In this document: positions 33,233 through 45,680 of the stretch, piece by piece | Layout of the letters: the number at the start of each line of letters is the position of its first letter | Position numbering within the stretch: position 1 is the stretch's first letter | Assembly (NCBI GenBank): GCA_023476565.1 | Contig: JAMCVZ010000002.1 | Location: forward strand, 1 to 45,680 | Direction of reading: 5' to 3' | Length of the DNA: 45,680 bases | From: Nitrospirota bacterium | Lineage (GTDB): Bacteria; Nitrospirota; Thermodesulfovibrionia; Thermodesulfovibrionales; Dissulfurispiraceae | Translations under genes and position numbers: made by a program | Notes under the pieces: model-generated | What the model saw: the letters and a program-made list of their open reading frames with translations, nothing else | Told to the model about the DNA's origin: nothing | Databases searched by the model: none

Positions 33233-33547
33233 ATGGGAAAGGCTCACATCGAACTGCCAAAAGACAAATTAGATGTTTTCTGCCAAAAATGGAAAGTAAG
33301 AGAACTTTCTTTATTTGGTTCGGTTCTTCGCGGTGACTTCAATGCCGAAAGCGATATTGACGTGCTGGTAACATTCAGTAATGATGCCGATCGTACATTG
33401 TTTGACCTTGTCCGCATGGAGAACGAACTTAAAGAGATTTTTGGCCGGCCAGTGGACCTGGTAAGCCGCAGAGGCATCGAAATGAGCAGGAATTATATCC
33501 GCAGGAAAGCTATTTTGGGTTCTGCAGAGACCGTATATGCAGCGTGA
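33233..33547 (+). CDS. MNT-type nucleotidyltransferase (MntA antitoxin-like)
   Basis: A 104-residue minimal nucleotidyltransferase. The signature GSVLRGDFNAESDID fits GSx10DxD exactly, followed by VLVTF. In MntA-HepT toxin-antitoxin pairs this enzyme AMPylates and silences the HEPN toxin encoded next to it. The HEPN gene overlaps it by 11 nt. GAGGAG at 33216-33221 is its Shine-Dalgarno sequence. The pair sits in AT-richer DNA beside an IS remnant, consistent with horizontal gain. Confidence 0.85.
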   Translation: MGKAHIELPKDKLDVFCQKWKVRELSLFGSVLRGDFNAESDIDVLVTFSNDADRTLFDLVRMENELKEIFGRPVDLVSRRGIEMSRNYIRRKAILGSAETVYAA

Positions 33548-33929
33548 TAGAGAATACCTGCTCGATATTCTTACCTCCGCTAAGCTTGCCGTCCAATATA
33601 TAGCCGGTAAAACAGAACATAAATTTATGGAGGATACACAAAGCCAGGATGCTGTAATCAGAAGATTCGAGGTAATCGGAGAGGCATCACGCCGCATCTC
33701 CGATGAAACACAGTCACGTTATCCCGACCTGCCGTGGATGGAAATGATCGGTATGCGCAATATCATGATCCACGAGAATGATGATATTGACTTGCATATT
33801 GTCTGGAACACGGTGAGAAATCATCTTCCTAATCAAGGTGTTGCCAGGCAAATAGAGTGCCCTATGAATACGATGTTTTTCATTGCTTTCTGTCCCCCTA
33901 CTCTACACAAAGTTGCATCGTTTTTTTAA
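33537..33929 (+). CDS. HEPN ribonuclease toxin-like protein (HepT/DUF86), variant
   Basis: A 130-residue HEPN protein. The RNase motif Rx4H is present (RNIMIH). HepT toxins normally continue H-x-Tyr, and that Tyr is the AMPylation site; here the sequence is HEND, with Asn in its place. The front (REYLLDILTSAKLAVQYI, FEVIGEASRRIS) is typical. After VRNHLPN the usual ending is replaced by about 30 odd residues (hydrophobic MFFIAFCPP), suggesting a frameshift or recombination near 33830. It may be degraded or differently controlled. Confidence 0.8.
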   Translation: MQRDREYLLDILTSAKLAVQYIAGKTEHKFMEDTQSQDAVIRRFEVIGEASRRISDETQSRYPDLPWMEMIGMRNIMIHENDDIDLHIVWNTVRNHLPNQGVARQIECPMNTMFFIAFCPPTLHKVASFF

Positions 33930-34003
33930 AGATGTATAATTAAATTAAGCATGCATTTCACAACATCTTCTAATCATACTATATACTACTCCCGGAGCAT
34001 ATA

Positions 34004-34540
34004 ATGGCTAATTTTCAATACCGCATTGTCCGCGCCGCACAACTAAAGGCTGATGTCTATGAGGAGGTCGAGGCCGATAAAGGGGCCATGGGCCAGGCCG
34101 TGCTGGTGGTCATCCTTTCGAGCGTGGCCGCCGGCATCGGCAGTTTTGGACGCGGGGGGATTTCCGGTATCCTGGCGGGGACCATCATATCCCTTGCCGG
34201 CTGGGTTGTCTGGGCATATCTCACGTTTCTCATCGGCACAAAACTGCTTCCTCAGCCGCAGACTAATTCAAACATGGGCGAACTCATGCGGACCATCGGC
34301 TTTTCGAGCTCGCCCGGACTTATCCGGGTGCTGGGCATCATCCCCGGATTAACAGGATTGGTCTTCTTCATTGCTTCGGTCTGGATGTTCGCAGCCATGA
34401 TAATCGGAGTCAGACAGGCCCTTGATTACACAAGCACCCTGCGTGCTGTAGGGGTCTGCTTTATAGGCTGGCTCATCCAGGTGGTGCTTATAGCGCTGTT
34501 CTTCTCCATCATGGGCGGAACTCCCCCAAAAATTATCTGA
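34004..34540 (+). CDS. YIP1-family membrane protein
   Basis: A 178-residue protein with four to five membrane segments after a short polar N terminus (about 30-55, 60-85, 105-135, 145-170). Pattern and length fit the bacterial YIP1 domain group, whose role is unknown. It is separated from the HEPN gene by 74 AT-rich nt and followed by a gene remnant. Substrate or partner not predictable. Confidence 0.65.
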   Translation: MANFQYRIVRAAQLKADVYEEVEADKGAMGQAVLVVILSSVAAGIGSFGRGGISGILAGTIISLAGWVVWAYLTFLIGTKLLPQPQTNSNMGELMRTIGFSSSPGLIRVLGIIPGLTGLVFFIASVWMFAAMIIGVRQALDYTSTLRAVGVCFIGWLIQVVLIALFFSIMGGTPPKII

Positions 34541-34565
34541 TCCAATACCTGATACAATACCGGCC

Positions 34566-34658
34566 ATGAATATCCTTATCATAAGCACCAATCGCACTAC
34601 GCTCCCAGCGCCGGCCTCTCCGCCCACGCCTATCTGCTGCGGAAAAAATAATTACTGA
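34566..34658 (+). pseudogene. truncated start of a probable B12-binding radical SAM gene
   Basis: A 30-codon frame beginning MNILIISTNRTTLPAP, much like the opening of cobalamin-dependent radical SAM proteins, that then runs into an unrelated, Pro-rich tail and stops. No further domain follows. It seems to be a decayed or deleted gene. The call rests only on the first 16 residues. Confidence 0.35.
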
Positions 34659-34715
34659 GGGGACACCTCTTCTTGGTGACGGCCATCACAATATGTTTAA
34701 TTGTTTAGAAATCTA

Positions 34716-34850
34716 TTGACAATGATACTCCTGCTATGCAAAAATGTCATAAAAGGTTCCAATGATCTGAAAGGCGCCAAACCCGGCTGCTAAGTAGGAT
34801 TAGTACCCTCCTCCCCAAAGCCCTGTGGCCCCCCCGCAGGGCGTTTTTTA
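34716..34850 (+). ncRNA. possible small transcript ending in an intrinsic terminator
   Basis: A TTGACA (34716-34721) with a poorly spaced -10 (TATGCA, 13 nt) is followed about 100 nt later by a strong terminator. The body contains CCTCCTCCCC, which could pair with Shine-Dalgarno sequences, and no ORF. No known RNA family was recognised. The gap 34659-34932 otherwise holds only this and an AT-rich repeat. Confidence 0.25.
34820..34850 (+). terminator. intrinsic terminator
   Basis: GCCCTGTG pairs with CGCAGGGC (one G-U) around a C-rich loop at 34820-34842, followed by GTTTTTT. It is about 280 nt after the nearest complete plus-strand gene, so something else is probably transcribed into it. Confidence 0.75.
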
Positions 34851-34854
34851 TATT

Positions 34855-34930
34855 AAAGATCAAAAGGAAAAATTAAAAAATGTGGAATATCCCTTAATTT
34901 CAAATTTTTCTCTTTTATCTTTTATTTTGA
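34855..34930 (+). repeat. AT-rich 7-nt-period inverted repeat next to pyrG
   Basis: The left arm AAAGATC, AAAAGGA, AAAATTA, AAAAATG (34855-34882) faces a right arm with TTTTATC steps (about 34890-34930). It fits the 7-nt design of the other elements but is so AT-rich that chance is a real concern. Confidence 0.4.
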
Positions 34931-34932
34931 GC

Positions 34933-37370
<2,438 letters not shown>

Positions 37371-37465
37371 AACTTTTTTATGATAACTATGATAACATAA
37401 TTTAATTGTCCGCTGTTGGTTTATAGACTTGATAATTTTCACTTATAAGGAACTCTGAAAAAATA

Positions 37466-39073
37466 ATGCATTTAGTAAAGACACTCGTAAAAAAGGGCTA
37501 CGGATACGCGTTCCTGTCGGGACTCATGCTGGTGCTGTCCTTCCCGAAGATAAACCTGTATCCGCTGGCATGGATCGCCCTAGTACCCTTTCTGATTTTT
37601 CTCAACGACACCGACCGGCAGACAGCGTTCAAGACAGGCCTTTTTTTGGGAATTATCTATTTCTTCGGCACGGTTTACTGGATCTACCACTCCATAAATA
37701 AATACGGCTCCATACCCTTTATTCCGAGTCTTTTAATCGTCATGCTCCTGTGCCTGTATCTCAGCCTGTATACCGCTTTTTTCTCATACCTCTATGCATC
37801 ATACACCAGAAAAACGGACCTGCCCTCGCTGTTTGTAGCTCCTGTCTTATGGACGACCCTCGAGTTCATACGCTCTTATGCGTTTACCGGTTTCCCCTGG
37901 TCGACGCTCGGGTACAGCCAATATAAATTTCTGCCGCTCATACAGGTCGCCGATTTAACAGGTGTTTACGGGATATCCTTTCTTATCGTGGCTGTCAACG
38001 GTGCCCTTGCCGATGTCCTTTTACTCAAACGCAGGCAGACCGAGCGGCCCCTTGCCTCGGTTCTGCCCACCTTAAGCGGCTTCGTCATCCTCTGTCTCGC
38101 CATTGTGATGACCTTTGCCTATGGCTTTTACCGGCTCTACCAATCCAGGCCCGGCCACTCTATCAGAATTGCCGTGGTACAGGGGAACATCGAGCAGGAC
38201 AAGAAGTGGGACCCGGCATATCAGCAGGCGGTTATCACCACTTACAAGGATTTGTCGTTTGCAGCGGCTCAGTCGAGGCCTGACCTCATGATCTGGCCGG
38301 AAACAGCATTGCCCTTCTTTTTCGGCAGGAACAAAGAACTGACCGACCAACTCACCGGCTTTCAGAAACAGCTTAATTCCTACCTGCTTTTCGGGAGCGT
38401 GCTGGTCAAACAGCAGAAGTATAAGGAACCCCAGCCAAAAAACGGCAAGAGGCCCGATATGAAGAGCCACACGCCCTTCCTCCGGGTAGCTGACATCGGA
38501 TACGCCAACGGCGCAGTACTCCTTGATAAAAATGGAAATGTTACTTATATATATGATAAAATACATCTAGTCCCGTTTGGAGAATATGTTCCCCTGAAAC
38601 GCTTATTATTCTTTGTGAACAAGCTGACTGTCGGCACAGGGGACTATATTCCCGGTGACAGCCATATCAAGGCAGTAGCCCCTTTCGGAAGTTTCGGCAC
38701 TCTTATTTGCTACGAGATAGTATTCCCAGGGCTTGTGAGGAAATTTTATGTCAAGGGCGGGGACTTTATCGTAAACATAACGAACGATGCGTGGTTCGGG
38801 AGAACGCACGGCCCCTACCAGCACTTCAGTATGGCGGTATTCAGGGCAATAGAGAACAGAAAACCGGTCATCAGGGCCGCCAACACCGGTATATCGGGGT
38901 TCATCGACAGCAGCGGAAGGATACTGGGTAAAACGGAATTGTTCAGAAGAACTTTTCTTGTAAAGGACATCAAGACAGACGGGACTTTGGCTCCGTACAC
39001 CAAATACGGAGATATATTTTCTTATTTGTGTATAGTATGTACCTTGCTTTTACTGATAATGAAAAAAAGATAA
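37466..39073 (+). CDS. lnt: apolipoprotein N-acyltransferase
   Basis: A 535-residue inner-membrane enzyme that adds the third acyl chain to lipoproteins. About six to eight N-terminal membrane segments (to about 215), then a nitrilase-fold domain with Glu in WPETALPFFF, Lys in DKIHLVPFGEYVP and Cys in TLICYEIVFPG. A last membrane segment lies near the C terminus. It diverges from kdsB. prfB follows after 23 nt. Confidence 0.94.
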   Translation: MHLVKTLVKKGYGYAFLSGLMLVLSFPKINLYPLAWIALVPFLIFLNDTDRQTAFKTGLFLGIIYFFGTVYWIYHSINKYGSIPFIPSLLIVMLLCLYLSLYTAFFSYLYASYTRKTDLPSLFVAPVLWTTLEFIRSYAFTGFPWSTLGYSQYKFLPLIQVADLTGVYGISFLIVAVNGALADVLLLKRRQTERPLASVLPTLSGFVILCLAIVMTFAYGFYRLYQSRPGHSIRIAVVQGNIEQDKKWDPAYQQAVITTYKDLSFAAAQSRPDLMIWPETALPFFFGRNKELTDQLTGFQKQLNSYLLFGSVLVKQQKYKEPQPKNGKRPDMKSHTPFLRVADIGYANGAVLLDKNGNVTYIYDKIHLVPFGEYVPLKRLLFFVNKLTVGTGDYIPGDSHIKAVAPFGSFGTLICYEIVFPGLVRKFYVKGGDFIVNITNDAWFGRTHGPYQHFSMAVFRAIENRKPVIRAANTGISGFIDSSGRILGKTELFRRTFLVKDIKTDGTLAPYTKYGDIFSYLCIVCTLLLLIMKKR

Positions 39074-39096
39074 ATTGCAGGTGAGGAGGACAAGAA

Positions 39097-40201
39097 ATGT
39101 TATTGCAGAGCGAGATTAAAGAGGATATAGCGCGACTGAAAGAGAAGGTGATTTCCTTAAGAGGTTATCTTTGATGTCGATAAGCTGAAGGCCGGATTAT
39201 CAGAGATTGAAAGAGACTTGGCCTCCGAGGATATATGGGCCGCTCCTGAAAAAATAAGAGAACTGCAGAAAACTAAATCGGAAATCCTCGAAACCATCCA
39301 ACCCGTAGAAAACGCTTTCAACAAAATCCTTTACCTTGAAGAGTCTATCGGCATTCTGAGTGAGGATGAAGGTGATATATTCTTCGAGGACATCAAGCAG
39401 GAAATAGGGAATTTAAAAAAGGAATGTGAAGATATAGAATTGCGGACGCTCCTTTCAGGGGAGGTTGATAAGAATAATGCCATTGTATCCATACATCCGG
39501 GAGCAGGGGGTACGGAGAGCCAGGACTGGGCCCAGATGCTTATGCGCATGTACCTCAGGTGGGTTGAACGGCATGGTTTTAAAGCTGAAATCGTTGATCT
39601 GCAACCAGGCGATGAGGCGGGGATCAAGGGAGTAACCTTTACGGTCGAGGGTCCCTATGCCTACGGGTATCTGAAAGCAGAGGCCGGGATACACCGTCTT
39701 GTAAGGATATCCCCTTTTGATGCGAATAAGAGAAGACATACCTCCTTTTCCGCAGTTATCGTCTATCCCGAGATAGAAGGTGATGTAGACCTCGAGATTA
39801 AAGATGATGATCTGAAGATGGATACCTTCAGGGCCTCGGGCGCCGGAGGACAGCATGTGAACAAAGTTTCCTCGGCAGTAAGGCTTACCCATGTCCCCAC
39901 GGGAATAATCGTCTCTTGCCAGAGTGAGCGCTCCCAGTACAGGAACAGGGAGCTGGCAATGAAGATATTGAAGTCGAGGCTTTACGATGTTCTTTCCAGA
40001 GAGAGGGAAAAAAAGCTGGATGATATTGTAGGGGACAAAAAAGGGATATCATGGGGCAACCAGATAAGGTCTTATGTCCTTCAGCCTTATCGCCTTGTCA
40101 AAGACCACAGGACGAACATAGAGGTTGGAAACGTAGATTCTGTTCTCGATGGGGATATTGATGTCTTCATTAAAGGGTTTTTGAATCTACATATCCCTTA
40201 G
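39097..40201 (+). CDS. prfB: peptide chain release factor 2, programmed +1 frameshift
   Basis: RF2 ends translation at UGA and UAA. The zero frame starts at ATG 39097 (AGGAGG upstream) and stops at TGA 39172-39174 after ISLRGYL. Skipping T39172 continues with [15 protein letters not shown] and the rest of RF2 to TAG 40199-40201. The GGQ motif lies in [20 protein letters not shown]. Frame 39218-40201 alone would lack the N-terminal domain. Total about 367 residues. Confidence 0.96.
39157..39175 (+). promoter_or_regulatory. RF2 frameshift site
   Basis: TTA AGA GGT TAT CTT TGA T: the slippery CUU UGA is the classic RF2 autoregulatory site. The upstream AAGAGGT is a weaker anti-Shine-Dalgarno match than the E. 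coli AGGGGG. Low RF2 lets the ribosome slip +1 and make more RF2. Confidence 0.95.
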
Positions 40202-40550
40202 TCCTGATGATGGTTTTTAGCAATATTCTCCGGGTGTACTACTATTATATTTATATAAATAAAAGATAGTAGTAGTATTAGGCGCTGTTTAAAAGTTGAA
40301 AGTGCAAATAAAATATTGTCATACAATATTTTACAAAATTTATAAGTGCGCCTTGTTTTCAGATTTATAAGCATTTTGAAAAGAGGTTTTTTTGTTAACA
40401 CTGGAGCTAACAATTTATTGCCCTTGTTTTAACAGATAGGATATAATGAGCATGCAAAAAGAATGAAGTTATTAACAATTGTTGAAATCTTGTTAATAAA
40501 CTGATGATATAAATAAGGGATTTTCACCAAGGGAGATTAAAACAGCAGTT
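40202..40550 (+). other. probable replication origin (oriC) and dnaA promoter region
   Basis: A 349-nt gene-free, AT-rich stretch directly before dnaA. It holds an exact inverted pair TTATTAACA (40469-40477) and TGTTAATAA (40491-40499), each one mismatch from the DnaA box TTATNCACA, and related TTGTTAACA (40392-40400). It also has an inverted pair TACTACTAT (40237-40245) with ATAGTAGTA (40266-40274), the latter extended by TAG triplets like DnaA-trios, and a perfect 10-bp dyad AAAATATTGT-CAT-ACAATATTTT (40310-40332). TATAAT at 40442-40447 is a likely dnaA -10. No perfect DnaA box was found. Confidence 0.6.
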
Positions 40551-41885
40551 ATGAGCACAGAAGAAACCTGGAATAAAGGACTTTCGATAATAGCCCAAAA
40601 AATCGGCGGAAGCTTGTTCGAGCTATGGTTTAAACCTATGAAACTCCTTCAGATTAAAGATAAAAATGCTGTTATTGAGATTCCCAACAGGTTTTTCAGG
40701 GAGTGGATTGAGGACTATTACCCTACGGTTATTTTAGAGGTTATGGAAGGAATACTCGGCTACCCGATAACTGTAAAATACAAAACAGCGGAGAAAGAAG
40801 ATGCGGCCCTGCGCAAGATGGATACAAAGCTCGAAAACAGGAGAACCAAGCTGGCGAGCAGAGGTATCTACCTGAATCCCAAGTATACTTTCGATACTTT
40901 TGTGGTAGGTCCTTCCAACCAGTTCGCCCATGCCGCAGCCAAACGGGTCGGTGAGAACCCCGGGTTCTCTTATAACCCGTTGTTCATATATGGGGGCGTT
41001 GGCCTCGGCAAAACCCATCTTATCAATGCGATGGGCAATTATATTGTCGATAAAAACCCGGGGATAACGGTTTATTACGTATCGGCAGAGCAGTTCACGA
41101 ACGAAGTGATATCCGCGCTCAGACACGAAAAGATGGGGGATTTCAAAGAGAAATACAGGAATGTGGATGTCCTGCTCATCGATGATATCCAGTTCATAGC
41201 AGGCAAGACCACGACCCAGGAGGAGTTCTTCCATACCTTCAACTCCCTGTATGAGAAGCAGAGACAGATTGTGATATCCAGCGACAGGGCCCCTATGGAA
41301 ATATCCGATATCACGGACAGGCTCAGGTCGAGGTTCAGCATGGGGCTTATAGCCGATATACAGGCCCCTGAAATAGAAACAAAGATGGCTATCATCTACA
41401 AGAAGGCCGCGCTCGAAAAGATGGTCATGCCCGATGATGTGGTTTACTTCCTGGCAACGAAAGTGAAGTCGAACATCAGGGAACTGGAAGGGTGCCTTAT
41501 AAAAATCGGCGCGCACGCATCTCTGACCGGAATGCCCATAGATACGGTGATGGCGAAGAAGGTCCTCAAGGATTTGATAGCAGAGGATGACAGGCCGGTG
41601 ACTGTTGAGGCGATACAGAAAACAGTGTGCGAGTATTTCGGGATCAAGCTGCAGGACTTAAAGGCCAAAAAGAGGACAAAAGAAATAGCGAACGCACGGC
41701 AGATAGCGATGTATGTAACGAAACAGCAGACGTCGCTCTCCCTGAGCGAAATAGGCAAGTATTTCGGGGGAAAGGACCACGCTACTGTCATCTATGCCTG
41801 CAAGCAGATGGAGGAAAGGCGCGGCAAGGACGAGAACCTCAACAAGAGCATAGAAAACATTGTCAGAAGGGTGACCGGCATATAA
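40551..41885 (+). CDS. dnaA: chromosomal replication initiator DnaA
   Basis: A 444-residue initiator. Domain I (about 1-80) with LFELWFKPMKLLQ; AAA+ domain with Walker A GGVGLGKTHLINAM, Walker B VLLIDDIQFI and GLIADIQAPEIETK; domain IV with the DNA-binding signature FGGKDHATVIYACKQ. ATG 40551 is preceded by GGGAG at a loose distance. dnaN follows after 55 nt. Confidence 0.98.
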   Translation: MSTEETWNKGLSIIAQKIGGSLFELWFKPMKLLQIKDKNAVIEIPNRFFREWIEDYYPTVILEVMEGILGYPITVKYKTAEKEDAALRKMDTKLENRRTKLASRGIYLNPKYTFDTFVVGPSNQFAHAAAKRVGENPGFSYNPLFIYGGVGLGKTHLINAMGNYIVDKNPGITVYYVSAEQFTNEVISALRHEKMGDFKEKYRNVDVLLIDDIQFIAGKTTTQEEFFHTFNSLYEKQRQIVISSDRAPMEISDITDRLRSRFSMGLIADIQAPEIETKMAIIYKKAALEKMVMPDDVVYFLATKVKSNIRELEGCLIKIGAHASLTGMPIDTVMAKKVLKDLIAEDDRPVTVEAIQKTVCEYFGIKLQDLKAKKRTKEIANARQIAMYVTKQQTSLSLSEIGKYFGGKDHATVIYACKQMEERRGKDENLNKSIENIVRRVTGI

Positions 41886-41940
41886 TGAGCATGAAGTTGT
41901 TTACAATAAATTCTCACAGGGCTGATGAAAGGGAGGAAAA

Positions 41941-43044
41941 ATGAAGGTAACAGTAGAAAAAGATGAATTGCAAAGGAAACTTTCCGATATTCAGAACATA
42001 GTCGAAAAGAAGAATACGATGCCGATATTGAGTCATTTCCTTCTCACCGCGGAAAAAGAGGAGCAGTATATCACCGCCACCGACCTCGAAACAGCGTTCA
42101 AGGAGCCTATCGCGCTCAATGTAATAGAAGAAGGCCGGATGTGCATCCCTGCAAAAAAGCTGTTCGAGATCGTACGGGAGATGGATGGAGAGATTACGCT
42201 CGAATCAGCGGACGTCAAGTGGCTGAAGGTCAAGTGCGGCAAGAGCCATTTCAGGCTGGTATGCCTTTCCCATGAGGAGTTCCCGGTCTGGCCCGCCCTG
42301 TCGGGAGATGCCGAGCAACTCGAACTCGACTCCCTTTTGCTCCTGGAGATGATAGACAAGACCCTTTATGCAGCAGGAGAATCGGATACGCGCTATGTAT
42401 TGAACGGGTTGCTCTTTAATATAAAGCCCGACGGCACTTTGATCGTAGTCGGAACAGACGGCCACAGGCTGGCGCTTTCCAAAAAGGCGGTCGGTCTTAA
42501 TACAAAAGAGGAGAAAAGGGTGATCTTCTCAAGAAAGTCCCTGTCCGAACTCAGGCGGTTCCTGAACAACGAAGCAAAGCCGGTGAAGATATCCATAGGA
42601 AAAAACCACATCCTCTTCGGGCTGGATTCCATAAAGTTCCTGACGAGACTGATCGAAGGCACCTACCCGAACTATGAGCAGGTAATCCCGTCCTCGAGCG
42701 AAAAGGCCATGCTTATAGACAGGAATACCCTGATGAAGTCGCTGAGGAGAGTATCCATTATGAGCAAGGAGAGGAGCAGTGCGGTAAAGGTGGATATCGA
42801 CTCAAAAAGCATGGGGATCTCCGCCTCGAATCCCGATCTCGGCGAGGCGAAAGATGAGCTTGCAGTGGATTATTCGGGAGATCCGATTACCCTGGCCTTC
42901 AACGCGCGGTATATACTCGATGCGCTGAGCGTTATGGATTCAGAGAAAATTGTCCTCAAAATGAACGAGCCGCTGAGTCCTACGCTGATTATGGAGGACG
43001 GCAGGGATGATTATAAATATGTATTAATGCCGATGCGTTTGTAG
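41941..43044 (+). CDS. dnaN: DNA polymerase III beta sliding clamp
   Basis: A 367-residue clamp of three similar domains. Family features are NIVEKKNTMPILSHFLL near the start, ATDLETAFKEP, YVLNGLLF, VGTDGHRLALSK, and the C-terminal SPTLIMEDGRDDYKYVLMPMRL. AGGGAGG precedes ATG 41941. There is no recF after it; gyrB follows directly after a repeat-containing gap. Confidence 0.97.
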   Translation: MKVTVEKDELQRKLSDIQNIVEKKNTMPILSHFLLTAEKEEQYITATDLETAFKEPIALNVIEEGRMCIPAKKLFEIVREMDGEITLESADVKWLKVKCGKSHFRLVCLSHEEFPVWPALSGDAEQLELDSLLLLEMIDKTLYAAGESDTRYVLNGLLFNIKPDGTLIVVGTDGHRLALSKKAVGLNTKEEKRVIFSRKSLSELRRFLNNEAKPVKISIGKNHILFGLDSIKFLTRLIEGTYPNYEQVIPSSSEKAMLIDRNTLMKSLRRVSIMSKERSSAVKVDIDSKSMGISASNPDLGEAKDELAVDYSGDPITLAFNARYILDALSVMDSEKIVLKMNEPLSPTLIMEDGRDDYKYVLMPMRL

Positions 43045-43045
43045 A

Positions 43046-43127
43046 GGTGTAGCGGTATGACACACAGTGCTGATTGTTCTTAAATTCCAGAGCGCTGTAA
43101 CGCGATAAACGCTTCACGCTATAACAC
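43046..43127 (+). repeat. 7-nt-period inverted repeat between dnaN and gyrB (TAGCG type)
   Basis: The right arm shows AGCGCTG, TAACGCG, ATAAACG, CTTCACG, CTATAAC (43091-43125). The left arm is a shorter GTAGAGG, TGTAGCG, GTATGAC (43042-43062). Same family as the pepP-efp and envC-ctpA elements; the left arm is more decayed. Confidence 0.5.
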
Positions 43128-43136
43128 GTCGCATAA

Positions 43137-45557
<2,421 letters not shown>

Positions 45558-45680
45558 GATTCTGTATGTGTTGTCGGTTAACCCATCTTCCGCAGTTAGT
45601 CTTCCCATTTGACCAGTGGAAGGGGATGACTGATCAACTATTCATTGATTGCAAAATGCATATATTTATTATACCAATTC

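Noticed and set aside
34740-34850. A c-di-GMP (GEMM) or other known riboswitch
   Set aside because: CAAACC-like and AAAGCC-like fragments are present but the conserved core spacing and stems are not, and no gene follows on the plus strand.
39218-40201. A separate, shorter RF2 starting at TTG 39218
   Set aside because: The upstream ATG 39097, the GYL-stop site and the RF2-like continuation show a programmed frameshift.

Overview
The window looks like a chromosomal, origin-proximal piece of a Gram-negative bacterium. The evidence is an outer-membrane porin, apolipoprotein N-acyltransferase, CMP-KDO synthetase, lipoproteins and an EnvC/FtsEX system. Gene content, moderate GC and lineage-typical pairs (ADP-forming acyl-CoA synthetase fused to GNAT, a DUF3373-like porin, split transketolase, PepP-EfP-AccB-AccC) suggest Nitrospirota (Thermodesulfovibrio side) or a deltaproteobacterium-like relative. 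This placement is inference, not proof. No rRNA, tRNA or CRISPR array was found.

Layout. 1-3.7 kb (minus): a conserved hypothetical gene, a PatZ-like acyl-CoA synthetase/acetyltransferase and a Cys-rich YkgJ-type protein. 3.7-5.1 kb (plus): a tiny zinc-ribbon gene with an in-frame UGA, a second YkgJ-type gene and a YacP/NYN nuclease that seems to start at AUU. 5.3-10.8 kb (plus): PAP2 phosphatase, YggU, YicC, RemA/DUF370, Gmk, RpoZ, CoaBC and a TPR protein, tightly packed and ended by a hairpin. 10.9-18.3 kb (plus): PepP, EF-P, AccB, AccC, ThiE, a Leu/Ile/Val-type binding lipoprotein, a small-molecule kinase and an HDOD protein. 18.35-25.2 kb (minus): transketolase halves, FtsE, FtsX, EnvC, CtpA and a DEDDy exonuclease, a long likely operon linking pentose metabolism with division-coupled wall hydrolysis. 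25.3-28.0 kb (minus): small lipoprotein, TlpA thioredoxin and a porin with a strong promoter and terminator. 28.1-32.8 kb (plus): unknown protein, family-4-like UDG, PBP1A, ParA, ParB. 32.8-34.9 kb: an accessory patch with an IS remnant, a MNT/HEPN pair, a YIP1 membrane protein and a truncated gene remnant. 34.9-37.4 kb (minus): PyrG and KdsB. 37.5-45.6 kb (plus): Lnt, PrfB with its programmed frameshift, a probable oriC, DnaA, DnaN and GyrB.

The most notable structure not explained by genes is a family of inverted elements whose arms are built from 7-nt units (8-nt in one case). They sit in short gaps between co-oriented genes (11.96, 12.62, 13.15, 19.03, 20.49 and 43.05 kb; possibly 34.86 kb). 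They also occur inside coding sequence: as an in-frame insert in kdsB, across the start and signal peptide of envC, and in the linker of the TPR protein. Other points of interest are the UGA-containing zinc-ribbon gene, an AUU start, a UDG lacking half of its Fe-S cysteines, a HEPN toxin lacking the tyrosine usually AMPylated by its partner, an EF-P with Arg32, and two genes whose -10 boxes imply leaderless or near-leaderless mRNAs.
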